Shown: positions 11,130 to 19,451 of the stretch, one piece after another | Numbering within the stretch: position 1 is the stretch's first letter | Layout of the letters: the number at the start of each line of letters is the position of its first letter | Assembly: GCF_025725645.1 (NCBI RefSeq) | Contig: NZ_CP107007.1 | Coordinates: 1,240,001-1,304,000 of the forward strand | Length of the DNA: 64,000 nt | Source of the DNA: Halomonas sp. GD1P12 | GTDB taxonomy: Bacteria; Pseudomonadota; Gammaproteobacteria; Pseudomonadales; Halomonadaceae | Direction: 5' to 3' | Notes under the pieces: model-generated | What the model was told of the DNA's origin: nothing | What the model saw: the letters and a program-made list of their open reading frames with translations, nothing else | The model's database searches: none | Program-made: the position numbers and the translations under genes

Positions 11130-12281
11130 ATGCAGAAGTTGTCGGATAAGGATTATCGCAGCATCCCCTTGAACGCGACGCTGGCGATCGCGGCGCTGGT
11201 GGTCATCGTCACGGGGATGAAGCTTGGCTCGGATCTACTGGTACCGCTGCTGCTGGCCATTTTCATCGCCGTGGTGTGTACCTCGCCGGTGCATTGGCTG
11301 CACCGCCACGGTGTCGGTATGCGCATGGCGGCGTTGATCACGCTGGTGGTGCTGGCCGCCTTCTTTTTGCTGCTCGGCGTGCTGGTGGTCAATAGCTTCA
11401 GCACCTTCATCGACGCGCTGCCGGATATCGAGGCGCGTCTCTACGAGCACTACTGGAGTATGCTCAATACGCTCTCCGCTCGCGGCGTGGCCATCGACCC
11501 GGATCAGCTGAGCAGTGCCTTGGCGATGGAGGACGATGGCTCGTGGGTGGCAGTGCTGGTCAGCGAAGTCGGGGCGATCATGATGCAGGGCAGTGTCGTG
11601 TCGCTGCTGGTCATGTTCATGCTGTTCGAGACGCTCAACTTTCGCTCCAAGGTGGCCCGGGCGCTGGAGAATCCGGCGCCGAGCCTCAAGCGCTTTGCCG
11701 AATTCAGCGCCACGTTGAAGCGTTATCTGGCGATCAAGACCGTGATCAGCCTGGCGACCGGCGTGCTGGTGTGGCTTTCGTGCTTGATGATCGGGGTCGA
11801 GTTTCCGCTACTCTGGGGCGTACTTGCCTTTGCGCTCAACTTCATTCCCAACATCGGCTCGGCGTTGGCGGCGGTGCCGCCGGTATTGCTGCTGCTCGTC
11901 GCTCAGGATGGGGGCGTGCTGCAGGCGTTGATGCTGGCCTCGGCGTATCTGGTGATCAACTTCGTCATGGGGAATTTGATCGAACCGCGAGTCATGGGAC
12001 AGGCGCTGGGACTTTCCACCTTCGTGGCGTTTTTGTCGCTGGTAGTATGGGGCTGGATCTTCGGTGCGGCGGGGATGCTGTTGTCGGTGGTGTTGACCAT
12101 GACGCTCAAGATCGCGCTCGACAGCCACCCGCAGACGCGTTGGATTGCCCATCTTCTGGGGCCGGGTACGCGCCAGCTGCGGCGAAGCGTCAATCACGGT
12201 GGCGATCCCAGTAAGGCGCCCTGGCGGCGCAAAAAGCCGGACCCGGAGCCTTTGATCAAGAAACCGGAAGCCAGCGAATAA
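11130..12281 (+). CDS. AI-2E family (PerM/YhhQ-like) membrane transporter
   Basis: A 383-residue integral membrane protein with about seven to eight predicted helices. Two hydrophobic pairs lie at residues 14-80, a soluble helical section at 95-145, and the rest in 150-345, including the family signature around GVLAFALNFIPNIGSALAAVPP and NFVMGNLIEPRVMGQALGLS. The C-terminal 45 residues are basic and cytoplasmic. The family includes TqsA, an exporter associated with AI-2, but most members have other or unknown substrates, so no substrate is assigned. It stands alone, facing trxA across a shared terminator. Confidence 0.8.
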   Translation: MQKLSDKDYRSIPLNATLAIAALVVIVTGMKLGSDLLVPLLLAIFIAVVCTSPVHWLHRHGVGMRMAALITLVVLAAFFLLLGVLVVNSFSTFIDALPDIEARLYEHYWSMLNTLSARGVAIDPDQLSSALAMEDDGSWVAVLVSEVGAIMMQGSVVSLLVMFMLFETLNFRSKVARALENPAPSLKRFAEFSATLKRYLAIKTVISLATGVLVWLSCLMIGVEFPLLWGVLAFALNFIPNIGSALAAVPPVLLLLVAQDGGVLQALMLASAYLVINFVMGNLIEPRVMGQALGLSTFVAFLSLVVWGWIFGAAGMLLSVVLTMTLKIALDSHPQTRWIAHLLGPGTRQLRRSVNHGGDPSKAPWRRKKPDPEPLIKKPEASE

Positions 12282-12308
12282 CCGGATGAACAGCAGGGCC
12301 CAAACGCA

Positions 12309-12342
12309 ACACGGGGCTACCGCGAAAGCGGTAGCCCCGTGT
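12309..12342. terminator. Hairpin terminator shared by the AI-2E permease gene and trxA
   Basis: A perfect 15-bp stem closed by a GAAA tetraloop (loop 12324-12327), between convergent genes. The T-rich tail on the plus side is short (CGTTT), so termination on that strand may be only partial. Confidence 0.75.
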
Positions 12343-12384
12343 CGTTTAGGCGCCTTGTCAGCGCCAGACGCTGGGCATTGAGCC

Positions 12385-12708
12385 TTATGCGTTCTGGTCG
12401 ATGAACTGCGTCAGCTGGGATTTGGACTGCGCGCCGACCAGTGAAGCGACCTTGGTACCGGACTTGAACAGCATGACGGTGGGGACGCCGCGAACGCCTT
12501 GTTCAGCGGCGATCTCCGGGGCGTCGTCAACGTTGACGCTGACCACTTTCAGGCCGTCGCCGCGCTCGGATGCTACTTCGTCGACCACCGGTGCCATGAC
12601 CTTGCACGGGCCGCACCAGGGGGCCCAAAACTTCAGCAGCACCGGCTGCTCGGCGTTGAGGACTTCCTGTTCGAAATTGGCGTTGGTGACATCTACATTG
12701 GTAGCCAT
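12385..12708 (-). CDS. trxA: Thioredoxin 1
   Basis: A 107-residue cytoplasmic disulfide reductase with the WCGPC active site at about residues 31-35 and the cis-proline loop GVPTVMLF at about 73-80. Length and sequence are typical TrxA. It reduces ribonucleotide reductase, PAPS reductase (cysH lies 1.4 kb away) and peroxiredoxins. In most gammaproteobacteria trxA is followed by rho; here the downstream neighbour is a convergent permease, so rho is elsewhere. Confidence 0.96.
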   Translation of the reverse strand: MATNVDVTNANFEQEVLNAEQPVLLKFWAPWCGPCKVMAPVVDEVASERGDGLKVVSVNVDDAPEIAAEQGVRGVPTVMLFKSGTKVASLVGAQSKSQLTQFIDQNA

Positions 12709-12808
12709 TTACATCTCCTGATTACGTTGCTCTTACGATTCGTTGCCTTCACTGAGCAACGGCTATTACGCGATAGAATAGCGCATGTTTATCGCGCCAG
12801 GTGCCACG

Positions 12809-12837
12809 ATGGTAGCGCCCGCCGCCTAAACTGGCAA
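12809..12837 (-). promoter_or_regulatory. Putative sigma70 promoter for trxA
   Basis: Read on the minus strand: TTGCCA, 17-bp spacer, TACCAT, giving a leader of about 95 nt before trxA. Five and four of six bases match the consensus. Prediction only. Confidence 0.4.
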
Positions 12838-12850
12838 CTTTCACCCGGCT

Positions 12851-12879
12851 TTGACCGCCTGGGGCGATTAAATTATAGG
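12851..12879 (+). promoter_or_regulatory. Putative sigma70 promoter for cysB
   Basis: TTGACC (12851-12856), 17-bp spacer, TATAGG (12874-12879), followed by a leader of about 155 nt to the cysB ATG that includes the A+T-rich tract. Prediction only. Confidence 0.4.
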
Positions 12880-13009
12880 GTGCCAGGCTTTCATATTTCT
12901 TATACTATAAGGGAATTAAGGGAATATTTTTTATTCAAATTTATGCGTTTAGCGGTTTGGCCCGCTTTGGGTCGCCGCGCGCGAACGTATGGCAGAAGAG
13001 GCGCTTTGA

Positions 13010-14014
<1,005 letters not shown>

Positions 14015-14046
14015 GTTTATTCACGCTCACCCCGTACTCGCCAACG

Positions 14047-14076
14047 AAAAGGCGCCGCTTAGCGGCGCCTTTTTTG
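14047..14076. terminator. Bidirectional terminator between cysB and cysH
   Basis: AAAAGGCGCCGC pairs with GCGGCGCCTTTTTT around a three-base loop. The A and T tracts on either side suit both convergent genes. Confidence 0.85.
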
Positions 14077-14098
14077 GTAGAAGCGGGCTATCCAGCGC

Positions 14099-14719
14099 CT
14101 AGTGCTGCAGGTGCAGGCCACACTCGCGCTTCTCTTCCACCTTGGTGGGGTCGAAATAGTCGAAGTTGTTGGGGAGATCATGCGCCTGCAGGTACTCGTA
14201 CATATCCTTTGCGCTCCAGTGCAGAAGCGGCGCCACTTTCAAAAGGCCGTCGGCGTTTTGGCTCAGCGGCTGCATTTTGGCGCGCTCCGGCGTGTCCTCG
14301 GCGCGCAGCGCGGTCAGCCAGACGTCCGGGCGCATCTCCTTGAGCGCGCGCTCGAACGGCTCGATTTTGACTTCCTGAGTGAAGGCGTCGTGGCGCGGGT
14401 CGTCGATACCCGGCACGGGGCCCTCAAGCGCTTCACGGTGGGCGCGGGTGCGCTTGGGCAAAAAGCTGACGATATTCAGGTCCAGCCGCTCGATGATCTC
14501 GTTGGCAACGCGGTAGGTCGCCTCGGTATTGTAACCGCTGTCCATCCAGACGATCGGGATGTCCGGGCGCACCTGAGTCGCCATGTGCAGAATGACCGCC
14601 TCGAAGGGGCGAAAGTTGGTCGTGCAGATCGGGCGCTCGCCCTGTTTCAATGCCCATTCGATCAGGACGTGGGGGTCATTGGCGTGATCGCGATTCATGG
14701 CTTCCAGTGTTGACGACAT
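14099..14719 (-). CDS. cysH: Phosphoadenylyl-sulfate (PAPS) reductase
   Basis: A 206-residue enzyme reducing PAPS to sulfite with thioredoxin. Visible are the P-loop-like ICTTNFRPFEAVILHM, the substrate segment WMDSGYNTEATYR, the arginine motif ALRAEDTPER, and the C-terminal ECGLHLQH with the single catalytic Cys. The CC...CxxC iron-sulfur motif of assimilatory APS reductases is absent, so this is the thioredoxin-dependent PAPS type. It is shorter than E. coli CysH (244) at the N terminus; the ATG at 14719 has a GGAGG-like site upstream (GCAGGAGGCCGC). It converges on cysB. Confidence 0.9.
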   Translation of the reverse strand: MSSTLEAMNRDHANDPHVLIEWALKQGERPICTTNFRPFEAVILHMATQVRPDIPIVWMDSGYNTEATYRVANEIIERLDLNIVSFLPKRTRAHREALEGPVPGIDDPRHDAFTQEVKIEPFERALKEMRPDVWLTALRAEDTPERAKMQPLSQNADGLLKVAPLLHWSAKDMYEYLQAHDLPNNFDYFDPTKVEEKRECGLHLQH

Positions 14720-14837
14720 GCGGCCTCCTGCGCTTTGAGCGAAACGTCGAACGCTAGGCTACCAAAGGAGATAGCGCGCGCCCCAATACCGTTTGGTTTG
14801 GCTTTTATATTACTTTCAGAATCAAAAAGCCTGTCAC

Positions 14838-16196
14838 TTATTCCAGCGCACCGATCAGGTGGCAGATTTTATCCAGCGTCTCGGTGTACTCCTCCTGCGC
14901 TTGTGAGTCTGCCACCAGCCCACCGCCCCCCCAGACGTGCAGCGCGCCCTGATCCGCCACCATGGTGCGAATCGCGATCGAGGTGTCCATATGCCCCCGC
15001 ACGTCGACGTAGCCAAGGCTTCCGCAGTAGACGCTGCGCTGGCAGGGCTCGAGTTCGTCGATGATCTGCATGGCGCGAAACTTGGGCGCGCCGGTGATCG
15101 AGCCGCCGGGAAACGCCGCCGCTAGAAGCGATAGCGCCGACTGATCCTCGGCCAGCGTGCCCTGTACCACGCTGACCAGATGGTGCACGTTGGGGTAGCT
15201 TTCGAGCGCGCAGAGTTTGGGCACGTGAATACTGCCCGGCCGGCATACCCGTCCCAGGTCGTTGCGCAAAAGATCCACAATCATCACGTTCTCGGCGCGA
15301 TCCTTGACGCTGGCCAAAAGCGCTTCGGCCAGCGCCTGATCCTCTGCCGGTGTCTTGCCCCGAGCGCGGGTGCCCTTGATCGGGCGGGTTTCGACCTCAC
15401 CACTCGCCACCTGAATGAAACGCTCCGGCGACAGCGACAGCACCGCCTGATCCTTCCAGGTCATGAAGGCGGAAAACGGCGTGGGCGTGGCGCGGCGAAG
15501 CCGCTGGTAGGCCTGCCACGCATCGCCTTCGAAAGGGGCGGACAGGCGCTGCGCCAGGTTGATCTGGTAGCAGTCGCCGGCGCGAATGTAGCGCTGTACC
15601 GCCTCGAAGCGCTCGACGTAGGCGCGCTGATCGAGCTCGGCCTCGAACGCCCCGGTCAGTCGGAAGTCATCTGGTTCGGGCGCGGGCGCGTCGAGCCACG
15701 CAAGAACCGTGTCACGCCGCGCAGGGGAGGCGACCAGCCAGGCCTGGCCGGCGTGATGGTCGAGCGTGATGCACCAGTCGTAAAGCCCCAGCCGCGCCGC
15801 GGGAAGCGACGTGGCGCTCTCGTGGCGGCTTTCGATGCCCTGCTGGGCGAGGCCGAACTCATAGCTCCAGTAGCCCATCAGCCCGCCCATAAAGGGAAGC
15901 TCGCTTTTCTCGACGGGTGGGGGAAGCTGCGCGAGTAGCCAGGCCTTGAGCGCGAAAGGGTCGTCCAGAAGCGCCCTGGGCGGTACAAGCGTGTCGGTGT
16001 CGAGCGCCACGGCGCCGCGCGCGTCGATCTCGAGCGTAGCGATAGGGTCACTGACCAGAATATCGAAGCGCCCGCTTTTGGCCGCCGGGCGGCCACTGTC
16101 GAGCAGGATGGCGCCTGGGCGGTGCTTGAGCCGGGCAAACAGCGCCAGTGGGTCCTGGGCGTAGGGAAGGGCGGTAATGGTGAACGACGCGCTCAT
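14838..16196 (-). CDS. pabB: Aminodeoxychorismate synthase component I
   Basis: A 452-residue chorismate-using enzyme that makes 4-amino-4-deoxychorismate for folate. An N-terminal domain (1-130) precedes the chorismate-binding domain with AYQRLRRATPTPFSAFM, TRPIKGTRARGKTPAED and the PabB-type GGSITGAPKFRAMQIIDEL. The TPIKGT/GGSITGAPK combination favours PabB over TrpE. The open frame extends upstream to 16277, but the ATG at 16194-16196 gives the usual N terminus (MSASFTITALPY). No pabA is nearby; TrpG from this window may be the shared amidotransferase. Confidence 0.88.
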   Translation of the reverse strand: MSASFTITALPYAQDPLALFARLKHRPGAILLDSGRPAAKSGRFDILVSDPIATLEIDARGAVALDTDTLVPPRALLDDPFALKAWLLAQLPPPVEKSELPFMGGLMGYWSYEFGLAQQGIESRHESATSLPAARLGLYDWCITLDHHAGQAWLVASPARRDTVLAWLDAPAPEPDDFRLTGAFEAELDQRAYVERFEAVQRYIRAGDCYQINLAQRLSAPFEGDAWQAYQRLRRATPTPFSAFMTWKDQAVLSLSPERFIQVASGEVETRPIKGTRARGKTPAEDQALAEALLASVKDRAENVMIVDLLRNDLGRVCRPGSIHVPKLCALESYPNVHHLVSVVQGTLAEDQSALSLLAAAFPGGSITGAPKFRAMQIIDELEPCQRSVYCGSLGYVDVRGHMDTSIAIRTMVADQGALHVWGGGGLVADSQAQEEYTETLDKICHLIGALE

Positions 16197-16315
16197 GACT
16201 CGGTGCCTTGCGGTTGGGCCGGTTATTCTAGTGAGCGTGCTCGTCGAGGGCCAGTCGCGCATCGGCTTATTTTCCACGCGTGGTGCTCATCATTTTAGTT
16301 TTTCTCTTCGCCTGC

Positions 16316-16327
16316 ATTGTAGACATT
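16316..16327. promoter_or_regulatory. Degenerate upstream copy of the GntR-type operator
   Basis: ATTGTAGACATT matches the perfect palindrome ATTGTCGACAAT at 16432-16443 in 10 of 12 positions. The two centres are 116 bp apart, close to eleven helical turns, a spacing compatible with looping. Functional role is inference. Confidence 0.4.
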
Positions 16328-16386
16328 TCGGAGCAGCACTTTTGTTTTCTCCCACCAAAGTGCCATAAAACGCGCCTTGAGTGCGG

Positions 16387-16415
16387 TTGACGCTCGGTGG
16401 GTCGCGGGCTAAAGT
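16387..16415 (+). promoter_or_regulatory. Putative sigma70 promoter of the GntR regulator-prp operon
   Basis: TTGACG (16387-16392), 17-bp spacer, TAAAGT (16410-16415). The predicted start lies near 16422, so the palindrome at 16432-16443 would fall just downstream of it, where a bound repressor blocks transcription. Confidence 0.55.
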
Positions 16416-16431
16416 GCCGGTAACTCTCTTT

Positions 16432-16443
16432 ATTGTCGACAAT
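16432..16443. promoter_or_regulatory. GntR-type operator (perfect palindrome)
   Basis: ATTGTCGACAAT is a perfect 12-bp palindrome ending 5 nt before the ATG of the GntR-family gene. TTGTCGACAA-like sites are characteristic for FCD-type GntR regulators, so autoregulation is likely. It also overlaps the ribosome-binding region. Confidence 0.65.
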
Positions 16444-16448
16444 TAGCC

Positions 16449-17186
16449 ATGACCGCCATTAGCAAAGTGCCCAAGCCGCGCGTTGACAGCGCATTCGATC
16501 CCGATACGCCGGAAGTGCGCACCCTGGCCGAGCGGGTGTTTCACCAGCTGCAAAGTGCCATCGTGCGCGGCGAGCTGCCGCCGGGGAGCAAGATCACCGA
16601 GCCCGGGCTCTCCAAGAGTTACGGTATCTCTCGCGGGCCGCTGAGAGAAGCGATGCGCCGACTCGAAGCGCACCGGCTGATCGAGCGCGTGCCACACGTG
16701 GGCGCCCGGGTCGTCAAGCTCTCGATGAAGGAGCTGATCGAGCTATTCGACGTGCGCGAGGCGCTCGAGAGTATGGCCGCCCGCCTGGCCGCCGAGCATA
16801 TGGGGCCAAAAGAGATTCAGGGGCTGCGCGACGTGTTGGCGGTGCACGAGAGTCAGTCGGATCTGCAGCGCGGCGAGGCCTACTATCAGCGCGAAGGCGA
16901 TCTCGATTTTCACTACCTGATCGTGCAGGGCAGCCACAACAGAATGCTGATGAACCTGCTCTGCGACGATCTTTACTATCTCGTGCGCCTCTACCGCACC
17001 CAGTTCAGCGCCAGCGGCGCCCGGCCCCAGCGCGCCTTCGTGGAGCATCATCGCATCGTCGATGCCATCGAAGCCGGCGACGCCGAGCTTGCCGAGCTGT
17101 TGATGCGTCGCCACGTCAGCGCCTCCCGCGAAAACGTCGCCGACCGCTACGCGGCGATGCTGGCCGACGGCCAGACCGATTCATAG
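16449..17186 (+). CDS. GntR-family (FCD) transcriptional regulator of the prp operon
   Basis: A 245-residue regulator. The N-terminal winged HTH is at about residues 20-85 (LAERVFHQLQSAIVRGELPPG, SKSYGISRGPLREAMRRLEAH), and the all-helical FCD ligand domain at 95-225 has the usual acidic/His metal-ligand pattern (DVREALESMAARLA; DLDFHYLIVQGSHNRML; EHHRIVDAIEAGD). It sits 48 nt before prpB in the same direction, the standard arrangement in pseudomonads and halomonads that use a GntR regulator instead of the sigma54-dependent PrpR. The effector is probably 2-methylcitrate or a related metabolite (inference). ATG 16449 has no clear Shine-Dalgarno because the operator occupies that place. Confidence 0.85.
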   Translation: MTAISKVPKPRVDSAFDPDTPEVRTLAERVFHQLQSAIVRGELPPGSKITEPGLSKSYGISRGPLREAMRRLEAHRLIERVPHVGARVVKLSMKELIELFDVREALESMAARLAAEHMGPKEIQGLRDVLAVHESQSDLQRGEAYYQREGDLDFHYLIVQGSHNRMLMNLLCDDLYYLVRLYRTQFSASGARPQRAFVEHHRIVDAIEAGDAELAELLMRRHVSASRENVADRYAAMLADGQTDS

Positions 17187-17189
17187 CGG

Positions 17190-17217
17190 CTTTTTTATAG
17201 CACCCTTTTTATAACAA
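17190..17217 (+). repeat. Two 14-bp tandem units in the prpB leader
   Basis: CTTTTTTATAGCAC (17190-17203) and CCTTTTTATAACAA (17204-17217) agree at 11 of 14 positions. They lie directly upstream of the AGGAGA ribosome site of prpB. The same arrangement and wording (TTTATA-GCC/ACAA before AGGAGA) is found in the minus-strand leader of the thiolase gene. Confidence 0.6.
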
Positions 17218-17234
17218 CATCGACAGGAGAGATC

Positions 17235-18137
17235 ATGTCCACGCACGCACCTTCTTCGCTCACCCCGGGCGCCCGGTTTCGCCAGGCGCTGCAGGATCAG
17301 CGTCCGCTGCCCATTCTTGGCACCATCAACGCCTACACCGCGCTCATGGCCGAGCGGGTGGGGCACCAGGCGATCTATCTTTCCGGCGGCGGGGTGGCCA
17401 ACGCTTCCTTCGGGCTGCCGGATCTGGGCATGACCACCATGAACGATGTAGTCGAGGATGCCCACCGCATCTGCGGGGCCACCGACCTGCCGCTGCTGGT
17501 GGATATCGATACCGGCTGGGGTGGCGCGTTCAACATCGCCCGCACCGTGAAGGAAATGGAGCGCGCCGGGGTGGCGGCGGTGCATATCGAGGACCAGGTG
17601 GCCCAAAAGCGCTGCGGTCACCGGCCGAACAAGGCGATCGTCTCGCAGAGTGAGATGGTCGATCGCATCAAGGCGGCGGCAGATGCCAGGCGTGACCCGG
17701 ACTTTTACCTGATCGCGCGCACCGACGCCTTCCAGAAAGAGGGGTTGGATGCCGCGATCGAGCGCGCCAACGCCTGCATCGAGGCCGGCGCCGACGCTAT
17801 TTTTGCCGAAGCCGTGCACACCCTCGATGACTACCGCGCGTTCTGTACCCGCGTGGACGCGCCGATTCTGGCCAATATCACCGAGTTTGGTGCCACGCCG
17901 CTCTTCACTCAGGCCGAGCTTGGCGAGGCTGGCTGCGCCATGGTGCTCTACCCGCTGTCGGCGTTTCGCGCCATGAACGCCGCGGCGCTCAAGGTCTACC
18001 AGAGCATTCTCGACAACGGCCATCAGCGTGAGGTGGTCGATACCATGCAGACCCGCGACGAGCTTTACGATTTTCTCAATTACCACGATTTCGAGCAGAA
18101 GCTCGACGCGCTGTTCAGCGAGCAAAACGAGCGCTGA
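17235..18137 (+). CDS. prpB: 2-methylisocitrate lyase
   Basis: A 300-residue TIM-barrel enzyme of the isocitrate lyase/PEP mutase family that cleaves 2-methylisocitrate to pyruvate and succinate, the last step of the methylcitrate cycle. Visible motifs are the substrate loop [18 protein letters not shown], the Mg-binding [11 protein letters not shown], the catalytic-Cys loop KRCGHRPNK (about residues 122-130) and [10 protein letters not shown]. Length equals that of characterised PrpB. AGGAGA precedes ATG 17235. The acyl-CoA entry of propionate is through PrpC encoded next. Confidence 0.95.
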   Translation: MSTHAPSSLTPGARFRQALQDQRPLPILGTINAYTALMAERVGHQAIYLSGGGVANASFGLPDLGMTTMNDVVEDAHRICGATDLPLLVDIDTGWGGAFNIARTVKEMERAGVAAVHIEDQVAQKRCGHRPNKAIVSQSEMVDRIKAAADARRDPDFYLIARTDAFQKEGLDAAIERANACIEAGADAIFAEAVHTLDDYRAFCTRVDAPILANITEFGATPLFTQAELGEAGCAMVLYPLSAFRAMNAAALKVYQSILDNGHQREVVDTMQTRDELYDFLNYHDFEQKLDALFSEQNER

Positions 18138-18255
18138 GCAAAATGCTCTACAAGGCGGCGATAAAAAGGCCCTTGTAAAAGCAGTGACAGAAAGCAGTTA
18201 TAAAACGCCCATAAGCAGCACTTATAAACGGTACTGATAGACAGTATTTACAAAA

Positions 18256-18292
18256 AGCACCTAAAAAAGCACCTAAAAAAGTACTTATAAAA
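18256..18292 (+). repeat. 12-13 bp tandem repeat in the prpB-prpC spacer
   Basis: Two identical 12-bp units AGCACCTAAAAA (18256-18267, 18268-18279) are followed by a 13-bp variant AGTACTTATAAAA (18280-18292) and a partial unit AGCACC running into the GAGGAG ribosome site. The rest of the 174-bp spacer (from about 18161) contains weaker copies of the same theme (GCAGTTATAAAA, CAGCACTTATAAA). The spacer is strikingly A-rich for this genome. Confidence 0.85.
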
Positions 18293-18311
18293 AGCACCGA
18301 GGAGACGCACC

Positions 18312-19442
18312 ATGGCTGACAAACAACCGCTGGCAGGCGCCGGGCTTCGTGGGCAGAGCGCGGGCAGTACCGCGCTTTGCACCGTAGGCAAGACCGGTTC
18401 CGGGCTCACCTACCGCGGCTTCGACATCAAGGAGCTGGCCGAGAAAGCCAAATTCGAGGAGGTCGCGTATTTGCTTTTGAAGGGCAAGCTGCCCAATCAG
18501 GCCGAGCTCGACCACTACATCGATAAGCTCAAGGGGCTGCGCGGCCTGCCCGGCCCGCTCAAAGCAGTGCTCGAAGAGATCCCCGCCGACGCCCACCCGA
18601 TGGACGTGATGCGCACCGGCACCTCGATGCTTGGTAACCTGGAGACCGAGGAGAGCTTCGACGAGCAGCAGGACGTCGCCGACCGGCTGCTCGCCGTGCT
18701 GCCCTCGATCATCTGCTATTGGTACCGCTTCAGCCACGACGGCGTGCGCATCAATACCGAAACCGACGATATCTCCGTGGGCGGGCACTTTCTCAATATG
18801 CTGCGCGGCGAACCGGCCTCCGAGCTGCACGCCCGGGTGATGAACGTATCCCTAATTCTCTACGCCGAGCACGAGTTCAACGCCTCGACCTTTACCGCGC
18901 GAGTCTGCGCCTCGACGCTTTCCGACATGCACTCCTGCGTGACCGGGGCGATCGGCTCGCTCAGAGGCCCGCTGCACGGCGGCGCCAACGAAGCGGCGAT
19001 GGCGATGATCCAGGACTGGACATCCCCGGACGAGGCAGAGCGCGAAATGCTCGGCAAGCTCGAGCGTAAGGAGAAGATCATGGGCTTTGGCCACGCGATC
19101 TACCGCGAGGTCGACCCACGCAACGAGATCATCAAACAGTGGTCCAAAAAGCTTTCCGAAGACGTGGGCGACACCACGCTCTATGCGGTCTCCGAGCGCT
19201 GTGAAGAGGTGATGTGGCGGGAGAAGAAGCTCTTTTGCAACGCGGACTTCTTCCACGCCAGCGCCTACCACTTCATGGAGATTCCGACCAAGCTGTTCAC
19301 GCCGATCTTCGTCATGTCCCGGCTGACCGGCTGGGCGGCGCACGTGTTCGAACAGCGCGCCAACAATCGCATCATTCGCCCGAGCGCCGACTACACTGGC
19401 CCCGAGAAGAGCGAGTGGGTGCCGATCGAAGAGCGCGACTAG
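18312..19442 (+). CDS. prpC: 2-methylcitrate synthase
   Basis: A 376-residue citrate-synthase-fold enzyme condensing propionyl-CoA with oxaloacetate. Visible are the N-terminal GLRGQSAGSTALCTVGKTGSG LTYRGFDI region typical of PrpC, the His-containing GPLHGGANEAAM, the catalytic MGFGHAIYREVDPR and FTPIFVMSRLTGWAAHVFEQ near the end. Methylcitrate synthases are shorter (about 375) than respiratory citrate synthase (about 430), which fits. The gene starts after GAGGAG and its stop codon overlaps the AGGAGG site of acnD. Confidence 0.95.
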   Translation: MADKQPLAGAGLRGQSAGSTALCTVGKTGSGLTYRGFDIKELAEKAKFEEVAYLLLKGKLPNQAELDHYIDKLKGLRGLPGPLKAVLEEIPADAHPMDVMRTGTSMLGNLETEESFDEQQDVADRLLAVLPSIICYWYRFSHDGVRINTETDDISVGGHFLNMLRGEPASELHARVMNVSLILYAEHEFNASTFTARVCASTLSDMHSCVTGAIGSLRGPLHGGANEAAMAMIQDWTSPDEAEREMLGKLERKEKIMGFGHAIYREVDPRNEIIKQWSKKLSEDVGDTTLYAVSERCEEVMWREKKLFCNADFFHASAYHFMEIPTKLFTPIFVMSRLTGWAAHVFEQRANNRIIRPSADYTGPEKSEWVPIEERD

Positions 19443-19451
19443 GAGGCCATC

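Noticed and set aside
14838-16196. TrpE in place of PabB
   Set aside because: The GGSITGAPK and PIKGTRARG forms and lack of TrpE-type N-terminal feedback motif favour PabB, and trpG is not adjacent.
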